DNA from: Tribonema minus
Taxonomy: Eukaryota > Sar > Xanthophyceae > Tribonematales > Tribonemataceae
Direction: 5' to 3'
Assembly: GCA_017506865.1 (NCBI GenBank)
Contig: JAFCMP010000157.1
Coordinates: 558,001-622,000 of the forward strand
Length of the DNA stretch: 64,000 nt
Below, piece after piece: positions 55,977 through 64,000 of the stretch (its first letter is position 1; every line of letters starts with the position of its first letter). The translations under genes were made by a program, and so were the position numbers. The notes beneath the pieces were generated by a model. That model was not told the origin of the DNA, ran no database searches, and worked only from the letters and a program-made list of their open reading frames with translations.

Positions 55977-57423
55977 TTACAATATGGTCCCCTTGACGAC
56001 TTGAAGGGGGAAACTTTCATTTCTTTCAAGAAAGCCGGGTAACTCAGACTTGACTTTAGAATGTTCAAAGGAACTATGCGCGTTCACCTTCAGGAAGGCA
56101 TGGAATTTTCTGAGCTCCTCATCGACCTCCTCTCCCTCCTCCAGTTGCCTGTGCCCCGGCTTTGATGCACTTGTGGCAGCCTTTTTGCGGTTTGCCAAAC
56201 GCTCACCCTGCATGATCATGCAACGTCGTCTCACATTCAGCTGTCAGTGATACATTAGCCGACTTCACAGCAGCAGTGTTCAGCCTTCTGTTGACGTTGG
56301 CATGGAAGGGGTGTTTTGCGATTCACCAGATGTTAACCCTTTGGCATCCCGTACTTCGCTGCGCATTCATCCATGAGAAATTTGCGGTGGGCGGCTACAA
56401 AGCAGCAGGTAGACTTTGCATTGAACCCTGCATTAAAGAGATGGGACAAGTGGCTGGGTTGAGCAGTGCTGTTTAAGATGCTGAGCGATGCCGAACACGT
56501 GACGGTCATGTGTGAGTGTGCAGCAGTGTCAAAAGTGGGAACATTACGAGTCATCTCGCACTATTCGGACTTTTCCTGTTTTGGCACACGCACACGCCTG
56601 AGACCGTTCTGCGGGCCGAGCGTGTGGAAGTGCTTGATGAGGCAAGAAGCGTTGAGTTGTCATCATGCATACAATTGTGCTTCGAAGTACATGCAATGGA
56701 CACACCATTTCAAAGTATGCATGGCCAAAACATGAATCGAAGCCATGATTGTCAACGGCACGCGACTTCAGAAGCAACGACAGCGTTTGCGCTTCCGGAC
56801 CAAACAGCCTTAGTATTTAACTTGAGGAGCATGTGTGCTGGTGGACTTTTTCATGATCTGAGACTTCTGCTGCTGATTGTGTGCTGCCCGTCTGACGCCC
56901 TTATGCCGATTGTGCTTCTATCGATGCTAAACTAAACTGCCCGACTGTCGCATGCTCCGAGCTTCTGATGCTAATAATGTGCGCTGCCCATCTAGCGCTC
57001 TTGACGCCGACTCTGCTTCTATCGATGCTAAATTTGAGCTGGCCTGTTTTCAGTGCAGGTAGTGGTTGAGCCAGATGAAGTTTCACTCTCTGTTGTCGAC
57101 GATGGTCAACATCTAAACAGTTGCTGTTGTGTGCTGAAGCCGTAGCCTCATCCATGGCAGCCGGCTTGTTCACGTACCTCGAGTCTGTGCGCTTCCTCTT
57201 TACGCTTGTCCATTTCCGCTCGAGCTGCGGCCAGCAGCTGCTTGAAAGACGCCGCCAGCATGTCATTGTGCTTGACCGTGACTTCCGATTCGCAGAATTG
57301 AGCGAACAACCTCAGCTGACCATCGTTCAGCTGGCCGACCCGCTCCACCAATGTGGCCTCATCTCTGGGGCCCTCGTCGCTTTGCAAGGCGATGATGAAT
57401 TGAGCTATGGATGGCATGCTTGT
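55977..57423 (-). CDS. Small coiled-coil protein of unknown function, two exons
   Basis: Exon 57423-57178 follows a CCTCACAG acceptor. It has ATG at 57417 and encodes 80 residues including ATLVERVGQLNDGQLRLFAQ and a charged helix ending AEMDKRKEEAHRLE, then a GTACGT donor in phase 0. Exon 56207-55977 (acceptor GATCATGCAG, phase 0) adds GERLANRKKAATSASKPGHR, an acidic EEGEEVDEEL stretch and a TAA-terminated tail. The total is 156 residues, highly charged and helical, with no signal peptide or membrane segment. The first exon may instead be spliced to the Ala-rich exon at 55125, since both acceptors are phase 0 and both continue the coiled coil. The two models could be alternative 3' ends. ATG 57417 as start is a guess. 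I do not recognise the family. Confidence 0.4.
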
Positions 57424-58730
57424 CTGTGAGGTCTTGCCTCGGCTGCCAGCGCTGCAGCGCTATGTGCAGCAGGTGACAACCCTGCAAAAGCGTACCCCCT
57501 AAGTACCCTCCGTTACTTTCCTGCCGTTTCAAATAGCTAAGAAAAGTGAGGTGTCAAGAGATACGCACCTGGGGGCAACAGCTGTGTTAGCTGAGTACCA
57601 GATCTCCTGTAGAAGCTGTCAAAGTACCCTCAGAAACCCTCCGTTACTTTCCTAACCGTTTCTAGTGCGAAGACAGATCGGAGGTTTTTCAAAAAAAAAA
57701 GTATGCACCATGGGAGCAACAGCTGAGTTCGCTGAGTACCAGATCTCCTGTAGAAAGCTGTCATCAACATTGCAATGACCAGGCACCTTGTGGTGCTGCT
57801 GCATTCCATCCATTCTAGAGCCGGCAGACAATTCTCTGTCCCATGCAGCATTAACCACTGTGCGTTGATCCAGCATCCAGCCTCGCTCTAAACCAGACTG
57901 CAAGTCAGCATGGGTCAAATGATGCATTTTGGGGCTGACAACAGCAGTTACAGTCGGAAATCTGCAGTGGCTCAACAATTTTGATGTAAATTAAGCCAAG
58001 GAGACACATGATCACCAGCAAGCAGCGCAAGTCACGCATAAGTGACACACATTTTGTGGTGTTCCATCACTCACATTCATATCCATCCCATTTGCTGATT
58101 GAGTGACTGTGCCCCCCGGTCGAAGGCTGCTGATGCTGGCGCTCATGCATGTTGACTCTTCAGTCCTTCAGCCATCTGCGCATTGTTTTTTGCCCTGTAG
58201 GCATTGGCAACATGCAGTGCAGTGCGTAATGCACCTCACATGTGGCGCCCCTGTGGCCTTGGGCCATGCGAGGCCTGCTTGCTTGGTGGCTCAGAGCTTC
58301 AGACCCCCCTGCTTACGCACAGCCGTGCGGCAGTTGAGGGCCCGAGCTTACACGCATATATACCTGCCCCCTGGCAGAGATCCGAGCGTAGCCTCATTGT
58401 GCGTGCAGAATATTTGCTTGCATCGCGAGTGGCGACGCAGCTGGCTCGCAGCAGTGACCAGCTGTACCGCGGCGTTGCCAGCCACTTGCAGTTCCACCAT
58501 GACCACATCAGACACTCAATGCTGTGTGCGCATGTGTGTGATGCGGTTGACTGCGCACATGGAAAACCGCATGAGCGCTGCCGCATGCGAAACCGCCGAC
58601 TCAGGGTCGCTCCACGCACAGCGCCTGCGGTGCCTGAGTGGCAGAGCACTGATCTGGTGCGCAGCAACGTGCGCGCTCTATGTAATATAGAAGGACCCTA
58701 TTAACGTGATTGACGAATTTGCAGCAGCGC
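57424..58730. other. Spacer with a ~150-bp duplication
   Basis: A unit with GCAACAGCTGTGTTAGCTGA then GTACCAGATCTCCTGTAGAA at about 57572-57660 is repeated at about 57714-57775. Both lie near a CCCTCCGTTACTTTCCT motif (57506, 57640). A minus open frame at 57652-57978 and a plus one at 58204-58704 lack recognisable motifs and splice context, so I do not call them. Confidence 0.45.
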
Positions 58731-61700
58731 TCAGCGCCGTGGCATCCTGCTGCGCCCGCGTCCCCTGCCAAAGCTGATCTCGCTCGGCACTACCGACATC
58801 CTCCTGAACGCAGTGCCCAAGTCATCAACATCCATGCTTTCCGGTGCGCTGCCGTTAGCACCGCCGCCACCTTTATGCAACAAGCTGCTGCTGCCGCCGC
58901 CGCCGCCACCCGCGTCTGCTTGGGTTTCAGTATTCGTGCTGCTGGCGCCAGTGTCGCTTGTGATGCTAGGCTGAGCACTGCTGCTTTTGTGCTCCTCAGC
59001 CAGGCCGGCGACGACGTGCAGAAACGGGCACTCCGCGCCGTTGCGGCAGCCGGCGGCGGTGTCAAAGAAGTGGCAGCGGCGGCGCCGCTTGGCCGTCTTG
59101 CCGCCGTGTTTCTTGCTGCGTTCTGATTGGTTGACGACGATGGCCGCCGCGGCATCCGATTGGTCAGCGGGAGCTTGTGATTGGTCAGCGGCGCTGCCGC
59201 TGCGGCCCCGCAGTGCGCCGGTGTGGTGCTTCACGGTCGGTTTTTGGCCGGGGGGGCGGTGGAAGTCGAAGGCGCGGGGGTAGTGGTGCACCGCGATCAT
59301 GTGCGCGCGGCGGCCGTTGTTGTCCTTGAACTTCTGCGATGGGGTAGGTAGGTTGTGTGCATGGGGGAGAACACTGAATCCGTCAGTCAGGTTTGGTCAA
59401 ATGTACTTTTATTAATTTCGCTTCGCAAGGGGCGCGAAAAGCCCTCTCTTTGGATGTGCACTCAATGCAACATTCCTTGTCAAATGTACTTTAACACATC
59501 AGAGGCGCCAGATACTTGTACACATTATCGGTGCCAGGCCAAAAGTGCTCAAGGCACAGTGCCGACGCTAGCTGCGGGGACAGGTGCTGTTGTCCATGAG
59601 CTTCTGCGAGTGGGTATTTATGTAGTGCGCGCGGGGAAACACTGAATCAGTCACGTTTGGCCAAATGAACTTGTACACGCCAGAGGTGCCAGGCTAGTTG
59701 TGCTCACTCACGATAGAAACCTGCGGGGACAGTGGCTGATGCTAGCTGCAAACACAGGTGTTGTTGTCCGTAAACTTCTGTGAGGGGTATGTGTTTAGTG
59801 TGCATGGGGAAACACAATCCGTCAGTAAGGTTTGGTCAAATGTACACGGCAGAGGTGCCAGAACAGTAGGCTTATGACACATATCTGCAGGCACGGCAGG
59901 CACAGCAGCTGATGCTAGCTGCAGACACAGGCTTTGGCATCCTTGAATTTCTGCGAAGGGCATATATATTGCGCATGGGAATTACTATCTGCAAGGGGTG
60001 GCCAGATGCACACGTTAGAGGTGCCAGACCAGCAATGCTCACGACACGTATCTGCAGGCACAGTGGCTGGTGCTAGCTGCAAACACAGGTGTTGTTGTCC
60101 CCTGAACTTCTGTGAGGGGTATGTAGGTAGTGCGCTTGGGAAGCGCATTCTGTCAGGTTTGGCTGTACACGGTTAAGGTGCCAGACCAGTAATGCTCACA
60201 CACATCTGCAGGCGCAGTAGAGGCTGCTAGCTGCAAACACGGTGCCCGTCGCACAATGAAACTTGTGTGCATGGCAGGAATGCGGTCCCTGCTTCCTCAG
60301 TGAAAAGCGGCTCATTCACTGCAACGGATGTGGCCCACAAAACATGCAAGCGGCTTCTCAAAAGTCATTCGCAAGATGCAGCCAGCGATAATCACAAGCG
60401 ACAGATGCGCTTTAACCCTAACCCTAAATGATCACAATGCGCAAACTAACCCTAACCCTGTTTCTAACCCCACCCCTAACCCTCACCTTAACTCTGACCC
60501 TAAGATCACGGTACTGCTTCCTTCTGTGGCTGCAAATATCTAATGGTTATGGCGCGCATGCAGCAGCTGTGGCTTTCAAGTTCAAACTTCAAACACCTGT
60601 GCGCTCGCTCATGCGGCGGCCATTGGCACTAGTAGATTTTGCCATGAATTAAGTGCCTCCGAACAGCAAGGTCAGCATCATGACGCCATTCAATGCGCGG
60701 ACTACCTGTGCACAGAGCCATGGGGCACCAATTAAACTTCAGCAGTGAGACAGGCGCCTTGACAGCGGCTGAGCATCAGCACACAGCGTTACAAGTACTC
60801 TGTCGACATCATGTCAGTGGCTTGAATGCACGAGGCTGCATAGGCCAGAAAGTTACCTACTTCATTAATCAACTTTAAACACCCCAAAAGTCAAGCAAGG
60901 GCTAGATTTCAGGTCAGGGTTAGGGTACATACAACCACTTGCTGTTCACGGATGGTGGGCCAGCAGGCAAACAGTTACAGTAGTGGACTTCAACGCGTAG
61001 TCATCAGGTGATACCGCAACAGTGAAGTTTGTCACCTTTCGTACTTCAACGCTAAATAATCATCAGCAATACTTGCAACATTGAAGTGTGAGATTTTGGC
61101 ACCTTTCCGCAGCCTTCCACCAGGCACTCGTACATGTGCCGCTTCTCCGCCATGGCCTTGAAGTACGAGTCGTGCAGCTCGCTGAGGTGAAGATCGAGGA
61201 GCCTGCAGGAAAAACATCAAATATTGCATGAAAGCGAATCAAAAGATCGTAGAGCCCTACTAGTAGATGACAAGGTGTGGTTAGCCTTCAATTGAATGTG
61301 TGAACTGGTGCTCTGTAGCATGGATACATGTGGCTCGTGAGCCTGCAAAAAAAAAGCAACATCGAATATATGTGGATTGTGTGCGCCCAGGTGTTGTCGA
61401 CACAACGCATCTCGGGACCTGTATGACACTCTTGTCGATACAACGCATCTTGATTAACCCTATCCCTAACCCTAACTTCTGTACGACACTTGGGTATACA
61501 ATAGTCAGTTGCCGAGATGCGTTGTATTGACAACACCTGGGCGCACAGTTGGTGCTTTGTAGCATAGACTAGAGACATGCCTGCAGAAGAGCAAAAACCT
61601 CGAATGTGTGTGTTGCACCGTAGAGAGAGGGTCACCAATGCAACCGAAGACCGACGCCAGTCGTGGCGCTGCTAGAAGTGATGGTGTTGCGGTCTGCATG

Positions 61701-63903
61701 CCGGCAAGCGTAAGTGCCGTACCCGTCAAGCGTGCAAATGGCAATGAGCATGCAACTGCCATATGCTCCAACAGTGTGGATTGGAGTCTGACATGTATTC
61801 AAATGCGTGTACATGTGCATGTATGCGCACGTGTACCTACATACCTTGGCGTGATGAACGCGCGGCCGCAGGTGGCGCACGTGTGCCTGTGCGAGGTGTC
61901 GTAGTGCTCGTTGAACCTGCAGCAGCATCGCGGCGACGATTTCACACAACAGTTAAAAACAACGTAGTCATCAACCCGATACATCAATGGGCAGCGTCAG
62001 CAGGGTCGTCAAACGCGGTGCATGACTACATGTACACACTCTTAGCACGTTGTACAGTCGAAGTGCTCGTTGAACGTGCAACAGAGCGATTTGGCAACGA
62101 TACGCCGTTAATGGCGGGGCGCTATGTGCTGTGTCAGTAGGGCCGGCAAACGCGCAGATCGCCTGTGTGCTTTAACAGCGGGCAGTCAGCTCTGCTCGGG
62201 ACATTCGCTGGGAACACCTCACAGCACTCCCAATTTGATGCGATAAAATTAAATTGGTGTGGCGCCAGATGTGTCTGCAACCCTAAAACGTGTTGACACA
62301 GCGGTTCCTGTGGGTAGCTGAGCAATGTCGCAGTGGTTGCGCAGCGCTGCTCAACAAAGCGCGCGTGATTTGCAGTGGCGAACATCATACTTGAAGTATG
62401 CTACTTGAAGTATGCGGCAACATGCGCGTCCCTGCCTCGCCACACGTTCAAGACAACACTTGTTGTGCGCTATTCATGATAATAAAAAAAGGAGCATAAG
62501 TAGGTATACATGCTCTATTTCGAAGTCTCCACGGCACACTGAAAGCGAGCAGGTATATACCTGGTGGTGCTAGCGCAAGCGGTGGCTTCTGATTTTTTAA
62601 ACACGCAACAGAAACCTAAGCATGTTCCAGCACCTTTAGTGCTTTTGCATGTTCAAGACACATTCGTGCATCTACTCATCCACTGCTCGCTGTAAACCTA
62701 CCAAAGAACTTTTGCAATCAAATATACCCCCCCTCCCCCCCTTTTCAGTAGCTGTTGACCCACCAAAGCTCATCTGCTTCACATCCCCCCCCCTCCAGTC
62801 TTGGCTAAAACCAAGAGCGCATACCTGGCAGTGCTGGTGAAAGTGGCGTTGCACCCGCCTATTCTGCAGGCAAAGCCCCCCGTGTGTGCGCGCCCCCCCG
62901 CTGACTGAGCATCCTCCTCATCATCCCACAAACCGTGCAGCACGCTCATCTTGCAGGCTGTTGCCCTGGCCAGATCGCCTGCAATGAGTCAACGAGTCAT
63001 GCAATTGAAAGAGTCATGAGTCGCTGACTGAGCATCCGCTTCATCATCCCTCAAATCGTGCAGTTGCCCTGGCCAGATCTCCTGCAGTACGTCAACAAGT
63101 CATGTGAGTCTGAGATTCATGAGTCTATAAGCAGTGCTCTCATGTTGCCGGCCATCGCCCTGGCCAGATCACCTGCAGTGAGTCAAGGAGTCATGTGAGT
63201 CATGGAGTCATGAGTCATTGACTGAGCTCCTCCTCATGATCCCACAAGCCGTGAAAACGCTCATCTTGCAGGCCGTCGCTCTGGCCAGATCGCCTGCAGT
63301 GAGTCAACGAGTCATGTGAGTCAAAGCGTCCTGAGTCTCTCAGCATTGCTCACCACTGCTTGCCAATGTGGCATAATTGAAGCTTCTGTTGTTGCGGGCC
63401 CTTACAGAGGCTAGATCGCCAGATAACACTGCAGCGAGCCTTAGAGTCATGAAACCTCTCAGCAAAACGCGAGTTGAGGTCTGAGCTTTCCTCGGCAGAC
63501 AGGATGAATTAGGATAAACTTTGGGAGCTTCGATGCGCAGTTATATCTGTGGCGTTGCAAAGACGAAGCAGATTTACACCGTCTTCTGCGGCGTTGCTTT
63601 TATAACATCAACCTGAGGGACCTCCAAAGGCTGGAAGCATGATCGCAGGTATATGGCCTGGATCTTCAAGGGCATTGCGAGCGATACTGTCTGAAGCAAC
63701 ATGTTTAGCACCGAGTAACAAGACATACCTGCCTCAAAGAACGGATCATCTGGCTGGTATCGCCTCTTGAAAGGTGCTGTGTGAAGCGTAGCCAGGGCAC
63801 TTGCGGGCACAGGCGGCTCCACCTCCATGCCCACATCCCCATCAGCTTCCTGTGACTTGCCAAGCCCAGCGGCCACCAGCTCTCCCTCGTCCATCATTGC
63901 CAT
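58731..63903 (-). CDS. ZNF511-type zinc-finger protein with an added CCCH finger, five exons
   Basis: The exons are 63903-63729, 62978-62825, 61916-61845, 61202-61103 and 59333-58731 (TGA), with phases 1, 2, 2 and 0, encoding 367 residues. Three C2H2 fingers lie in the ZNF511 arrangement: C-x4-C-x12-H-x4-H (CRIGGC...HYDTSH), C-x2-C-x12-H-x4-H (CATC...HLSELH) and C-x4-C-x12-H-x4-H (CLVEGC...HMIAVH). The family hallmarks FNEHYDTSHRHTC, RLLDLHLSELHDS, MYECLVEGC and HYPRAFDFHRP are all present. A C-terminal CHFFDTAAGCRNGAECPFLH is a CCCH finger (C-x8-C-x5-C-x3-H) of the RNA-binding type, preceded by a basic KKHGGKTAKRRRR nuclear-localisation-like run. The tail is Gly/Ser-rich and ends GRGRGRSRMPRR. 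The N-terminus from MAMMDEG includes RRYQPDDPFFEAGDLARAT. It is probably nuclear; RNA or DNA binding is inferred. Start at 63903; Met 63894 is an alternative. Confidence 0.93.
59334..61102 (-). repeat. ZNF511 intron 4: serial acceptor-edge copies of the last exon and a CCCTAA tract
   Basis: The acceptor edge of the last exon (GTTGTCCTTGAACTTCTGCG on plus) recurs at about 59587, 59762, 59938 and 60090. Each is followed by a GTATGTxTxTAGTGxGCxTGG tail and a TGCCAGACCAGTAATGCTCA-like segment, a unit of about 155-175 bp. A CCCTAACCC-rich stretch lies at 60413-60510. The remainder, 60520-61100, shows nothing I can assign. Confidence 0.8.
61379..61552. mobile_element. MITE-like element, copy 2, in a ZNF511 intron
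   Basis: The left end TGTGCGCCCAGGTGTTGTCG, continuing ACACAACGCATCTCGG, is inverted at the right end (CCGAGATGCGTTGT then ATTGACAACACCTGGGCGCA). This gives inverted repeats of about 36 bp around a roughly 100-bp centre, which contains a CCCTATCCCTAACCCTAACT tract. It has no coding capacity. The ends are shared with 55636-55819. Confidence 0.65.
62979..63728 (-). repeat. ZNF511 intron 1: serial acceptor-edge copies of exon 2
   Basis: The exon 2 acceptor edge (GCCCTGGCCAGATCGCCTGC on plus) recurs at about 63066, 63158 and 63275, with a weak trace at 63408. Each is followed by AGTGAGTCAACGAGTCATG-like sequence rich in GAGTCATGAGTC. Sequence from deeper inside exon 2 (CATCCTCCTCATCATCCCAC) also recurs at 63035 and 63225. 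Confidence 0.8.
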
Positions 63904-64000
63904 GCCGATGGCGTTATTTGGGGAACCTCAAAGCTCAAGTTGCACTTGAAGTTCACATTCAGTTGATTCAAGGGCGTGTCGACAAATCTGCGTGATGATA
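63904..64000 (-). promoter_or_regulatory. 5' flank of the ZNF511-type gene
   Basis: This is the only sequence available upstream of the proposed start codon. It contains AAGTTGCACTTGAAGTTCAC near 63937, one of the recurring TTGAAGTT motifs. No core promoter element is identifiable in the 97 bases present. Confidence 0.3.

Noticed and set aside
58204-58704. Plus-strand open frame of about 166 codons
   Set aside because: No motif and no splice partners. It could be a relic, but nothing supports a gene.

Overview
The window is nuclear DNA from a eukaryote, probably a unicellular alga. Every gene I could assemble is split by long GT-AG introns. Short TTAGGG-type (telomere-like) tracts are scattered through introns and spacers. 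The gene set (mitochondrial citrate carrier, ZNF511-type zinc-finger protein, beta-propeller/TRP-like membrane protein, ankyrin repeats, a seed-maturation-like protein) fits a protist. The seed-maturation-like protein hints at a green lineage, but I cannot name the species.

Layout. 1-756 (-): 5' part of an ankyrin-repeat gene that runs off the left edge. 1592-4198 (+): two-exon gene for a small SMP/LEA-like protein. 6889-29846 (-): a 20-exon gene of at least 1,181 codons with a Pro-rich extracellular stretch, a beta-propeller-like region, a multi-pass TRP-like membrane domain and a Gly/Ser tail; all 19 splice phases agree. 32288-39712 (+): complete seven-exon tricarboxylate (citrate) carrier of 286 residues. 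40768-42885 (+): 5'-truncated, stop-containing non-LTR retrotransposon. 43.4-55.0 kb: a roughly 5.8-kb tandem duplication carrying two minus-strand genes, a three-exon membrane protein and an Ala-rich coiled-coil protein. The right-hand copy is open; the left-hand copy is frameshifted in both genes. 55977-57423 (-): small coiled-coil gene. 58731-63903 (-): complete five-exon ZNF511 orthologue of 367 residues with an added CCCH finger. Two related MITE-like inverted-repeat elements lie at 55.6 and 61.4 kb.

The most striking feature is what fills the introns. Almost every long intron contains serial, degenerate, direct-orientation copies of the neighbouring exon edges. Copies of the preceding exon's 3' edge plus donor sit in its 5' part, and copies of the next exon's acceptor plus 5' edge sit in its 3' part. 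This occurs independently in at least four unrelated genes. In several introns the copied exon edge is joined at a fixed point to a TTAGGG/CCCTAA tract, so the amplified unit is exon edge plus telomere-like DNA. This looks like intron growth by repeated local duplication across splice junctions, possibly linked to telomere-repeat capture at breaks. It leaves arrays of decoy splice sites and pseudo-exons around each real exon.

The genes do not form an evident pathway. Exon coordinates were derived by hand from splice consensus and phase continuity. Family names rest on motif recognition, not on a database search.
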